NCBI GenBank assembly: GCA_041918515.1
Contig: JAYRVO010000151.1
Location: 62,001-126,000 of the forward strand
DNA length: 64,000 bases
Direction: 5' to 3'
From: SSF26 sp041918515
GTDB taxonomy: Bacteria; Chloroflexota; Anaerolineae; J102
The position numbers were made by a program, and so were the translations under genes. Shown here piece after piece: positions 51,701 to 58,853 of the stretch. The notes under the pieces were generated by a model. The model saw only the letters and a list, made by a program, of their open reading frames with translations. It was not told where the DNA came from and ran no database searches. The stretch's first letter is position 1. Every line of letters begins with the position of its first letter.

Positions 51701-54134
51701 TCGTCACATCCACAGCAATGCCTTTGCAGCCCGTGGTCGAGGCCAGGTCGCCCGTGACAAAGCGGCCTCCTGCGCTAATCTGGTAACCATCACCCACCGG
51801 AACAAAGCCGCCATGCAGATTGGTCAAACGGAATCCGCCGGCATCGATGTCGGGAATGGCGAAGGACCCGCCCGCAATCTGGATCCCATCCCGCGACACC
51901 TCCAGCCCGACCAGCGTGACCGTGGCCCCACCGAAGCCTGCGGGCATGCCCAGCGTCACCACTTTGGCGCGCAGGCCGGAGCCGTCGAGGGAGACCTGAC
52001 GCGCACTTACGGTGAGGCCGGAGATGTTCAGGTCGAAGTCATGGATGGCCGCGGAGAGATGCTGCCCTTGCAGCGTGATCGTGGCGTGCGCCTTCGTTGA
52101 GAAGCCGTCGCCTGCGATGTCGACCTCGCCATCGATCGTGAGCTGAAAAGGCGCCCAATTGGGCGGGATCACCAGCATGATCGTGTTGACTGTCACCTTG
52201 AAGCCATCGGCGCCGAGCGTAAGCGGCTGAGAGAGTTGGCCCACTATCCCGCCATGGGTGATGCCGGCCGGCGTGATCTTCAAGGCTTGCACGACCAGGG
52301 TGGCGCTGCCCAGGCTGGGAGGCAGATACAACACCGCGCTGTCTACCGACACGCCGCTTTGATCGAGCAGGAAGTTGGTGATGCGCAAGGTGCTGCCTGC
52401 CAGGTTGAAGCTCCACGTCCCCATGACCTTGGCCGTGGCGCTGAAGGTGCCATCGCGCTTGATCATAAGTTCAACCGGCGCATCCGCCACGTTGCCTTCG
52501 GGCAGGCGGATGTGCAGCGTGCCCGCCACCCGTGCGCCCTCGGTGCCCAGGCTGCCGGTCAGCCCGCTGATCGAAAGGATGGAGCCATCGCCCAGTTTCA
52601 GGGAATTGGCAAGTTGCACGCTCCCCTCGACATGAAATTTGCCCGCGACCAATGAGATTGTGAAGACAGCCGTGCCTTTGGCGCCCGCCAGATCGATAGC
52701 CCCCGACCCCTGCACACGGAAGCCGGTAGGCGTCAGATTGAATTCGGGAAGGATGCCGCTGCCGGCCATCGCAAAGCCGGCGATCTGATTCAGCAGCGTG
52801 GTTGCCGTTTGTGCGGGATGAGCAATACCATCGCGCATAACTGAGAATCCACCCCGCAACAAACCCAACGTCGTGGCGCCGTCGAAAGCCGATAGCTGGC
52901 CGGAGGCAAGCATCTCCTGAGCAGTTTCCGAAAACTCCACCCAGGCTTGCTCACTCGCTGGGTCAGCCAGTGTGTAGTGGTCGCCCAAACGTATGCCGCC
53001 GGTGGCCTTGAAGAAACCCGGCTTCCCCGGCACCGGCTCGAACTTCTGGGCAGTGATCTTCACACTGCCAAACCAGCGCTCTGTGGTGACGGGCGGAGCC
53101 GGCGCGCAGGTGTCACGCAGGAGGGTGAGCGAATCATCATTGAAATTGGAGACGAGCATTTGACCGCTGTGGCTATTCACCGCCAGGCCCTCGCCATCGC
53201 CCCAGCCCACCACGGCGTGCCCTGCATAGGCCGAGGTCTGCCCGTCAATCTGTTCCAGCCAACTGGGCGGGCCATTGACAGCTGCAAAGAGTTGGTGATC
53301 GGCAGGGTTCATCGTGGTGCTCCACAACATCCGGCTTCCTACCGAAATCGCCGCCACACGCGTGCGCGTGGGCACGTCGTACACATACACTTTCCCGGTA
53401 TAACTCGTGATGAAGAGCCGATCCAGCCCCGGGTCCAGCGCGATTCCCACTGTTGCAGCATCCTCGAGATGAGCGAAGCTGCTTACCTCTCCCTGCGCCG
53501 TCACGATCGAGACGTTGCCCGTGTCCAGGCTGGCGACATAAGCCACGTGACGTTTGGCATCCACGGCCACGAAGGTGGGCCGCCGCGGCACCGGCGCAGT
53601 GGCGATCACCTCACCCGTCATACCATCCAGCACCGACACCGTGTACGCGTCGAAGTTGGCCACATAGACGCGCCCATCGCCGCTATCAACGCCTACACCA
53701 TAAGGCGACCGCCCTATCGGGATGGCAGGGAAGAGCGCGTGATAGTCATCACCATCCAGCACGGTTAGGGTGTGAGTGTTGCGGTTGGTGATGTAGATAC
53801 GATTCAGGGTGGGGTTGTAGGCCACCTGATTGGGCGACGGGATGCCCGTCGCCGTGTGCTCAACCCGCCGGGTGGCGGCATCGACGACCAGTAGGCTATT
53901 GGTGCTGAAGCTGGCGACATAGAACTTGCCCCGCGCCTCGTTTACCGCGATGCCCTTAGGATCGGTCACGTTGGCGATCTGCCCGATCACCTCGGGCAAA
54001 CACGCGTCACCGGGGGCAGCTACAAGCGGCGAGCTCCCGCCGAACACCGACATCGCTGCCAGCACCAGCAGCAGGCCCGCTGCCAACAAAACGCCGCGTA
54101 GCAACCGAAATACCCATCTGTATTCTTTTCGCAT
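48741..54134 (-). CDS. Giant secreted protein with N-terminal YVTN propeller
   Basis: From MRKEYRWVFRLLRGVLLAAG the protein has about 1797 residues with a signal peptide (VLLAAGLLLVLAAMSVFGGS). Residues about 40-340 are a YVTN-type beta-propeller (GKFYVASFSTNSLLVVDAAT, RIYITNRNTHTLTVLDG). Residues about 350-1000 form a long repetitive beta-rich region (ALKITPAGITHGGI, VTLVGLEVSRDGIQIAGGSF). It continues with Ig/fibronectin-like modules and ends in a jelly-roll of about 175 residues (NGGFEQNTAWVFPATASMGS ... MYVDDVSVSACN). It has no Thr/Pro linkers, unlike its convergent neighbour. It is probably an extracellular adhesin or surface-layer protein. A second in-frame ATG upstream lies before the signal peptide and is less likely. 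Confidence 0.85.
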   Translation of the reverse strand: MRKEYRWVFRLLRGVLLAAGLLLVLAAMSVFGGSSPLVAAPGDACLPEVIGQIANVTDPKGIAVNEARGKFYVASFSTNSLLVVDAATRRVEHTATGIPSPNQVAYNPTLNRIYITNRNTHTLTVLDGDDYHALFPAIPIGRSPYGVGVDSGDGRVYVANFDAYTVSVLDGMTGEVIATAPVPRRPTFVAVDAKRHVAYVASLDTGNVSIVTAQGEVSSFAHLEDAATVGIALDPGLDRLFITSYTGKVYVYDVPTRTRVAAISVGSRMLWSTTMNPADHQLFAAVNGPPSWLEQIDGQTSAYAGHAVVGWGDGEGLAVNSHSGQMLVSNFNDDSLTLLRDTCAPAPPVTTERWFGSVKITAQKFEPVPGKPGFFKATGGIRLGDHYTLADPASEQAWVEFSETAQEMLASGQLSAFDGATTLGLLRGGFSVMRDGIAHPAQTATTLLNQIAGFAMAGSGILPEFNLTPTGFRVQGSGAIDLAGAKGTAVFTISLVAGKFHVEGSVQLANSLKLGDGSILSISGLTGSLGTEGARVAGTLHIRLPEGNVADAPVELMIKRDGTFSATAKVMGTWSFNLAGSTLRITNFLLDQSGVSVDSAVLYLPPSLGSATLVVQALKITPAGITHGGIVGQLSQPLTLGADGFKVTVNTIMLVIPPNWAPFQLTIDGEVDIAGDGFSTKAHATITLQGQHLSAAIHDFDLNISGLTVSARQVSLDGSGLRAKVVTLGMPAGFGGATVTLVGLEVSRDGIQIAGGSFAIPDIDAGGFRLTNLHGGFVPVGDGYQISAGGRFVTGDLASTTGCKGIAVDVTMRITKTGAVAVEVAPPGGHAKLASVASAPIKTTAPDGFWLDHAALSFECRIPIGTTGFYLAGVSGEFSLDQAADNVRVQLSLRVESELVPGLSVAPLAATGSATLNTKPFSLLLEATVAVFGQEMSQTTVLITPNSFSATINVQIAVLRGEIAIQAWSADSKFHFTGTGKAEIFMGRGSIFTWRVPILNIPIVIPPGDTYIGGVDVAAGEFNNGRWGFRGRACLQGYCAGVYIDTSGKLTVGNVDSYVLVTPRQFAAARAIWQAQQMGGAVMMAPEPGPEIWVIDANVISTPVTVTTGADVIFVLNRSAALPTLTLRTPPPAATPITPTSLPANVQYAVDTVPGAAPGDPTRTQEMYVVHAAQGGVWQAVLTGEPGPATNYAFAAIGAAPPPALGGVVALDTGAISANLTWQLTAQAPITVSVYAQPGAAEPVGAQAVYSGYLVYTNAAPRTDGQPQSAAIDLSRLTSGVYHLWAEADDGRNAPVRAYAVQAITVTQAWNNVWSAHLRATPGYRSLDVAWDRSIQPDVDRYVLHVRSTPAMPDTPMNVGQSLALAVGGLNPGQNYQLWVEAFNDDAVPPATARSEEISVLLPTFAFDLEAGDSSLVLIPGETGKIPILLRANLPTYPDLAALFPGDLPIGFGLTFTPNVITPTLAGATVQAEITVDAHLPGGNYLLPITARGGGASRTLNLPVTLLQPSLTLLAAPQALTLSGNGAGAAQIHAVGVFGAQDPVSLSVQNTPAGLQTRFEHTTLRPGEQTTLLLVDTPALPPGAYTIEVVAAMGSITRTAAVQINVLDRTDIFFPRVHRQSTTCPQAVANGGFEQNTAWVFPATASMGSYVNDAALSGSRSARLGLLPGAAAARAGAEINLLGELAPTAGTYSDMYQSIRIPASAAHARLSFWYRPFSQDRSHDVQRVLLLEPSTYRVLAVVLQTAEEGGIWRRAGYDLGSLAGQEILLYFEVFNDSTAASGRTWMYVDDVSVSACN

Positions 54135-54350
54135 GGCTTTCACATGTCGCACGTCTCTGTGCGACACCCTCCAGGTTTGAGAGCACCCATAATCAGGTGC
54201 AAAACCCAATTGTTAGCGCCCAAGAGGGGAAACAGCGCTCAAATCAGCCCAGATTTGTATTTCGATTATATGTTGTTTTGCGCCGCGTGTCAATGGTTTT
54301 CGCGTTGGGTGTGCGAGAAAGTTTCCCGGATGTGGTAGCTCATCGGGCGG

Positions 54351-54662
54351 TTGGTTGTTTTACACTCCCCTCCAGGGGAAATCATCCGAGATTTGTATAT
54401 TGAACCGCTGGACCTCACTGTGACGCAGGCCGCAGCCGGTTTGGGCGTCACACGTAAGACGCTTTCGCTACTTCTCAACGGGCATGCCAGCCTGTCGCCA
54501 GAGATGGCTGTACGGCTGTCGAAGGCATTTGGGCGCACGCCTGAAAGTTGGCTGCTGCTCCAGGCCCACTATGATTTGGCCAGGATCAAGAAGCAGACGA
54601 ACCTGGGGGAGATCAAGCCTTTTGTGGGCATGAAGGATGCTATTGTTACCGTTGGTAGTTGA
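54351..54662 (+). CDS. HigA-like XRE protein, orphan
   Basis: The protein of about 103 residues matches HigA: LHSPPGEIIRDLYIEPLDLT, then TQAAAGLGVTRKTLSLLLNG and GRTPESWLLLQAHYDLARIK. The only possible start in frame is a TTG at 54351; an ATG in the same frame is blocked by a stop. The upstream 215 bases do not encode a recognisable HigB toxin. It is therefore either an orphan repressor or a relic of a higBA pair whose toxin and normal start have been lost. Confidence 0.75.
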   Translation: MVVLHSPPGEIIRDLYIEPLDLTVTQAAAGLGVTRKTLSLLLNGHASLSPEMAVRLSKAFGRTPESWLLLQAHYDLARIKKQTNLGEIKPFVGMKDAIVTVGS

Positions 54663-54693
54663 GATGCGGCGCTTGGGGCGTCTGACTCAACAC

Positions 54694-54723
54694 TTGACCC
54701 AACTATACGGAAAATGATAGGAT
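54694..54723 (+). promoter_or_regulatory. Promoter of the HNH two-gene unit
   Basis: TTGACC and TAGGAT are separated by 18 bases, about 64 bases before the ATG at 54787. Confidence 0.45.
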
Positions 54724-54786
54724 CAGTCGATCGTGCCGATAAGAAAGTTTTGCAGGCACCGTGTACATAATCGATAGAGGCGTCAC

Positions 54787-55119
54787 ATGACCCGGATTAC
54801 AATGCAACTTCCCGATCAGCTTGCAGGACAACTTCTACCAGCACGCCGTTGGCTGCCGGTCGTTTTGGAGTTGAGTTTGGCGCGGCTGAGGACGCCGGCT
54901 GCTGAAACATCGGCCGAGATCGTTGATTTTCTGCTAAGCAATCCAACTCACAGCGAAGTTCTTGCCTACCACGCGTCGGAGCGGGCGCAACGCCGACTGC
55001 AGCGATTATTGGTGCTCAACGAGGCGGGCCTGTTGGGTGAAATGGAACAAGATGAGCTAACTGAACTAGAACGGATCGAGCACATCTTGATCCTACTCAA
55101 AGCACAGATAGCAAGCTAG
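54787..55119 (+). CDS. Small helical protein, partner of an HNH nuclease
   Basis: This 110-residue protein has an N-terminal strand (ITMQLPDQLAGQLLPARR) and then a helical core: VDFLLSNPTHSEVLAYHASE, RAQRRLQRLLVLNEAGLLGE and QDELTELERIEHILILLKAQ. I recognise the pattern of a widespread family in Chloroflexota and Cyanobacteria with no assigned function; members often lie just before an HNH endonuclease gene. Here the HNH gene starts 29 bases downstream. The pair may be a toxin-antitoxin or modification-linked unit. No motif reveals an enzymatic role. Confidence 0.65.
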   Translation: MTRITMQLPDQLAGQLLPARRWLPVVLELSLARLRTPAAETSAEIVDFLLSNPTHSEVLAYHASERAQRRLQRLLVLNEAGLLGEMEQDELTELERIEHILILLKAQIAS

Positions 55120-55148
55120 CTACGGCATAACAATTGATGAACTGATCG

Positions 55149-55556
55149 ATGACCACTCCTATTCCCTCGGATCTCCGTCGATTGGTGGCGGAACGGGCTG
55201 GTTATCGATGTGAGTACTGTTTGCTTCCGCAAGTTGCCGCATTGCACCGACACGAGCCTGATCACATCGTTCCGCTTCAGCATGATGGCATGACCGAAGC
55301 CAACAATCTTGCCTTTGCTTGTTTTCGGTGTAATCGTCACAAGGGACCAAATATTGGCTCTTATGATCCCGTGACGGGTCAATTAGTTTCCTTTTTTCAC
55401 CCGCGCCTGCAGATTTGGAATCAGCATTTTCAATTCGTTGATGGTGAGATCAGACCGCTAACAGCAGAAGGACGCGTAACCGTTCGCATCCTTCGGTTGA
55501 ACGATTCAGATCGCTTGACTGAGCGACGGCGATTGATCGAGGCCAAACTGTATTGA
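55149..55556 (+). CDS. HNH endonuclease
   Basis: This 135-residue protein has an HNH (His-Me) nuclease core: AGYRCEYCLLPQ (first CxxC), HRHEPDHIVPLQHDG (the HNH His pair), and NNLAFACFRCNRHKGPNIG (Asn and second CxxC). The two CxxC pairs bind structural zinc. Such proteins cut DNA or act as colicin-like or McrA-like nucleases; small stand-alone copies are often in defence or mobile contexts. It is expressed with the helical protein upstream. The C-terminal part (about 90-135) is not recognised. Confidence 0.88.
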   Translation: MTTPIPSDLRRLVAERAGYRCEYCLLPQVAALHRHEPDHIVPLQHDGMTEANNLAFACFRCNRHKGPNIGSYDPVTGQLVSFFHPRLQIWNQHFQFVDGEIRPLTAEGRVTVRILRLNDSDRLTERRRLIEAKLY

Positions 55557-55570
55557 CGGCTTTCTTGCCA

Positions 55571-55696
55571 TTACCAGTTAGGCGCCCCACCCTCGGTCAA
55601 ATGACAACTCGCGACATGCCCCACGCCCACGGGGTGCGGCGCCGGGCGCTCGGCCTGGCAACGCTCGAAGGCAGCCGGGTGACAGGGCGTCCAATT
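55571..55696 (-). pseudogene. Decayed copy of the 3' end of a dppD-type gene
   Basis: Read on the minus strand this stretch encodes HPAAFERCQAERPAPHPVGV and then GHVASCHLTEGGAPNW before a stop. It closely matches the C-terminus of the DppCD fusion (CPAAFERCQTERPALHPVGV) encoded at 56937-57080, with one internal loss of about 26 bases. It has no start, promoter or ATPase part. The DUF4143 gene lies between the two copies. Confidence 0.85.
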
Positions 55697-55719
55697 GTGT
55701 AAAAGTAAGCATATCAACC

Positions 55720-55748
55720 TTGTAAATATGGGAACCGTACTCCATAAT
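55720..55748 (+). promoter_or_regulatory. Promoter of the DUF4143 ATPase gene, probably leaderless
   Basis: TTGTAA and CATAAT are separated by 17 bases. The expected start, seven or eight bases after the -10 box, coincides with the ATG at 55756. Confidence 0.5.
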
Positions 55749-55755
55749 TGCAACC

Positions 55756-56940
55756 ATGATCGAACGCCGCACACTTCCCATTCTCCAACAACGCCTCCAG
55801 GAGACGCCCGCTGTTGTGCTGTTAGGCCCCAGACAAGTTGGGAAAACCACCCTGGCTTTGGCTGTAGCTGAGCGACAGCACTCCTTGTATCTTGATCTGG
55901 AATCAGAACAAGATCGCGCCAAGCTAACCGAGCCGGAGCTTTATCTGCGCGATCATCTGGGGAAGTTGGTTGTTCTGGATGAGATTCACCGAGCGCCTGG
56001 ACTGTTCCCTGTGTTGCGTGGTCTTATCGATCGCAGCCGCCAAGCCGGGGATCGCCGAGGTCTCTATTTGCTCTTGGGGTCAGCTTCGCTCGATATGCTG
56101 AGACAGTCGGGAGAGACGTTGGCAGGGCGGGTAAGCTATCTGGAACTTCACCCTTTCGATGTCTTGGAGGTTGGTGGCTCCATTACAGATACAGCCAATG
56201 ATCGCCTTTGGCTACGCGGCGGCTTCCCAGAGAGTTTTTTGGCGTCCAGCGATGCACAGAGCCTTCGCTGGCGGCGAGACTTCATCCGCACCTATCTTGA
56301 GCGTGACATCCCACAATTCGGCCCACGCATCGCCGCCGAAACGCTCCGTCGCTTCTGGATGATGCTCGCTTACCAGCAGGGCGGCCTGCTGAATGTGGCA
56401 GAATTGGCGCGTAATCTAGGGGTGGACACTAAAACGGCCGCGGGCTATATCGATCTGCTGTGTGATCTGCTATTGGTGCGGCGATTGCCTCCCTGGTATG
56501 CCAACATTGGCAAGCGATTGGTGAAGTCGCCAAAGGTGTATGTACGCGATAGTGGCATTCTTCATGCGTTGCTGATGGTCGAGAGCAAAGAAATGTTGCT
56601 GTCGCATCCTGTTCTGGGGATGAGTTGGGAAGGTTTTGTGATCGAAAACCTGCTTTCGATAGCACCAGAACATGTGACGGGTTATTTCTACCGCTCCAGT
56701 GCTGGCGCTGAGATCGATCTGATTCTACATTTTCCCGATGGTGGGCTTTGGGCGATCGAGATCAAGCGCAGCCTGACTCCGCGCGCCGAACGAGGCTTTC
56801 ACCTTGCCTGCGCCGATCTCAATCCAATCGGTCGCTTTGTAGTATATCCCGGCGAGGAAAGCTATCGCATCGGCGATGGCATCGAAGTTATCCCTCTTGC
56901 CGATCTCGCCAGCCGCCTGGCCGAGATGCCAACTTTCTAA
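55756..56940 (+). CDS. AAA-type ATPase with DUF4143 domain
   Basis: This 394-residue protein has an N-terminal AAA ATPase domain: Walker A VLLGPRQVGKTTLALAVAE (residues about 20-38) and Walker B LVVLDEIHRAPGLF (about 72-85), then arginine-rich LRGLIDRSRQAGDRRG. The C-terminal part (about 200-390) is the DUF4143 domain (LGVDTKTAAGYIDLLCDLLL, then EIDLILHFPDGGLWAIEIKR), which resembles a restriction-endonuclease fold. Such proteins are common, mobile and of uncertain function, perhaps toxin- or restriction-related. It is bracketed by two copies of a dppD 3' end and its stop codon lies inside a palindrome shared with the convergent gene. Confidence 0.85.
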   Translation: MIERRTLPILQQRLQETPAVVLLGPRQVGKTTLALAVAERQHSLYLDLESEQDRAKLTEPELYLRDHLGKLVVLDEIHRAPGLFPVLRGLIDRSRQAGDRRGLYLLLGSASLDMLRQSGETLAGRVSYLELHPFDVLEVGGSITDTANDRLWLRGGFPESFLASSDAQSLRWRRDFIRTYLERDIPQFGPRIAAETLRRFWMMLAYQQGGLLNVAELARNLGVDTKTAAGYIDLLCDLLLVRRLPPWYANIGKRLVKSPKVYVRDSGILHALLMVESKEMLLSHPVLGMSWEGFVIENLLSIAPEHVTGYFYRSSAGAEIDLILHFPDGGLWAIEIKRSLTPRAERGFHLACADLNPIGRFVVYPGEESYRIGDGIEVIPLADLASRLAEMPTF

Positions 56941-56954
56941 AAAGTTGGCATCTC
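56923..56954. terminator. 14-bp palindrome forming the shared stop region
   Basis: The arms GAGATGCCAACTTT and AAAGTTGGCATCTC are perfect inverted copies around a four-base loop (CTAA). The loop holds the stop codons of both convergent genes, and because of the symmetry both proteins end in AEMPTF. It probably also acts as a bidirectional terminator. Confidence 0.7.
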
Positions 56955-58853
56955 TGCCAAATGACAACTCGCGACATGCCCCACGCCCACCGGGTGCAGC
57001 GCCGGGCGCTCGGTCTGGCAGCGCTCGAAGGCAGCGGGACAGCGGGGCGCAAAACGACAGCCGGGGGGCAGGGCGTCCAGCCGGGGCGGCGCGCCGGGGA
57101 TCGAAACCAGTTTCTCGCCGGGGCGAGTGGGATCAGGGAAAGCTTTGAGCAGCTCCTGCGTGTAGGGATGCCGGGGCTGGTTGTAAATCGCATCCACATC
57201 GGCATATTCGGCCACAACGCCGCCATACATCACCAGCACCCGGTCGCACAACTCGGCCACCACACCCAGATCGTGGGTGATGAAAATGATCGAAAGCCCC
57301 AGCTTTTGCCGCAGATCGGCCAGTAAAGCCAGGATTTGCGCCTGGATCATCACATCCAGGGCCGTAGTCGGCTCGTCGGCGATGATGATCTTGGGGTCGC
57401 ATGCCAGCGCCATCGCGATCATCGCCCGCTGCCGCATCCCGCCTGAATACTGGTGGGGATAGGCGTCCTTGCGGTCGGGTGTGATCCCTACCCTCTCCAG
57501 CAGCGCCTCCACCCGGCCGGTGATAATGGTCTCGGCCAGGTCAGGGCTGTGGCGGCGGATGGCCTCGGCAATCTGGTCGCCCACCGTGCGCACCGGGTTG
57601 AGCGCGTTCATGGCGCCCTGAAAGACGATGGCGATGTCGTCCCAACGCACCTCGTCCATCTCATCTTCACTCAGTTCGACCAGATTCCGGCCCTCGAACC
57701 AGACCCGGCCAGCGGTGATGCGGCCCGCCTGGGGCAGCAGCCGCAGCAGGCCCAGCACCAGGGTCGATTTGCCACAACCGCTCTCGCCCACGATGCCCAA
57801 CATTTCGCCCTGCCGCAGTTGCAGGCTCACGTTTTCCACCGCACGCATGGATTGGCCGCCTTCGGCTTGATAATCGATGGTCAACTCCTCCACTTCCAAC
57901 ACGACCGGCGCCTTGTCCAACACCGGCGACCAGTGCGGGCCGGAGGCAGGCGCGGCGCTGTGTTTTTCGGGCATCAGGTGATGGGTCTCCAGCCGGGGAT
58001 TGAGCACACGCTCTAAGCCCTGGCCCAGCAAGGTGAGGGCCAGCACCACCCAGACGATGCCGAAACCGGGCGGGATCAGCACCCACCAGGCGCCCACGCT
58101 CATCGCCCCGCGGGTGAAGGCATAGTTCAACATCTGGCCCCAACTGATGCGCGTGGGATCGGAGAGGCCCAGGAAGCTGAGCGCGCTCTCGTTCAGCACT
58201 GCCAGCGAGATCACCAGCACCGCGTTGACCACCAGCAGCGGCATGATCAGCGGCAGGACGTGATGGCGGATGATGTGTGGGTTGCCCGCGCCCACAGCCC
58301 GCGCCCGCAGCACGAATTTGCGCTGTTTGACCGACAAGGTCTGCGAGCGCACGATGCGGGCGGTGCTCGTCCAGCCCAGGATGCCGATCACCAGGATGAT
58401 GTTCCAGAGCGAGGGCTTGGTGAGGGCGACGATGACGACGATCAAGGGCAGGTCGGGGATGACGAGCATGATGTCGGTGAAGCGCATCAGCACGTTCTCC
58501 GCCCGCCCACCGTAGAACCCCGCCACGATGCCGATCAAGCCGCCGATGGCGATGGAGATGAAGGCGGCGAAAAAGCCCACGGTCAGCGAGACGCGCGAGC
58601 CATAGATGAAGTTGGAGAGCACATCCTTGCCGGCGTCGTCAGTTCCCAGCCAATGTTGTGGGCTGGGCTGGGCGTAGATGTCATCGATTGTGATTTTGAC
58701 CGGCGCGTAAGGGTCGTAGGGCGCAAGCAAGGGCGCGAATACGGCCATCAACGCCACCACGAGCAGCAAGACAAGCCCCACCAGTCCCATGCGGTTGCGA
58801 CCGAGGCCGCGCCAGGCGGTGCGAGGGGAAAAGGCGGCTATCGTGGCGCTCAT
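56937..58853 (-). CDS. Fused permease-ATPase of an oligopeptide ABC transporter (DppC-DppD)
   Basis: This 638-residue protein joins two subunits that are usually separate. Residues about 1-300 are a DppC-type permease with five membrane segments (MGLVGLVLLLVVALMAVFAP, YGSRVSLTVGFFAAFISIAI) and the EAA loop (RARAVGAGNPHIIRHHVLPL). Residues about 315-638 are a DppD-type ATPase: Walker A GESGCGKSTLVLGLLRLL, signature YSGGMRQRAMIAMAL, Walker B IIADEPTTALDV, H-loop ITHDLGVV and the oligo_HPY tail. Its start overlaps the DppB stop by four bases. Peptide import is the likely role, with peptidases (M32, S9, P1) nearby. It ends in the palindrome shared with the DUF4143 gene. Confidence 0.92.
   Translation of the reverse strand: MSATIAAFSPRTAWRGLGRNRMGLVGLVLLLVVALMAVFAPLLAPYDPYAPVKITIDDIYAQPSPQHWLGTDDAGKDVLSNFIYGSRVSLTVGFFAAFISIAIGGLIGIVAGFYGGRAENVLMRFTDIMLVIPDLPLIVVIVALTKPSLWNIILVIGILGWTSTARIVRSQTLSVKQRKFVLRARAVGAGNPHIIRHHVLPLIMPLLVVNAVLVISLAVLNESALSFLGLSDPTRISWGQMLNYAFTRGAMSVGAWWVLIPPGFGIVWVVLALTLLGQGLERVLNPRLETHHLMPEKHSAAPASGPHWSPVLDKAPVVLEVEELTIDYQAEGGQSMRAVENVSLQLRQGEMLGIVGESGCGKSTLVLGLLRLLPQAGRITAGRVWFEGRNLVELSEDEMDEVRWDDIAIVFQGAMNALNPVRTVGDQIAEAIRRHSPDLAETIITGRVEALLERVGITPDRKDAYPHQYSGGMRQRAMIAMALACDPKIIIADEPTTALDVMIQAQILALLADLRQKLGLSIIFITHDLGVVAELCDRVLVMYGGVVAEYADVDAIYNQPRHPYTQELLKAFPDPTRPGEKLVSIPGAPPRLDALPPGCRFAPRCPAAFERCQTERPALHPVGVGHVASCHLAEMPTF

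Noticed and set aside
50940..52100. Open frame of 386 codons opposite the YVTN-propeller protein gene
   Set aside because: His/Arg-rich shadow without domain motifs.
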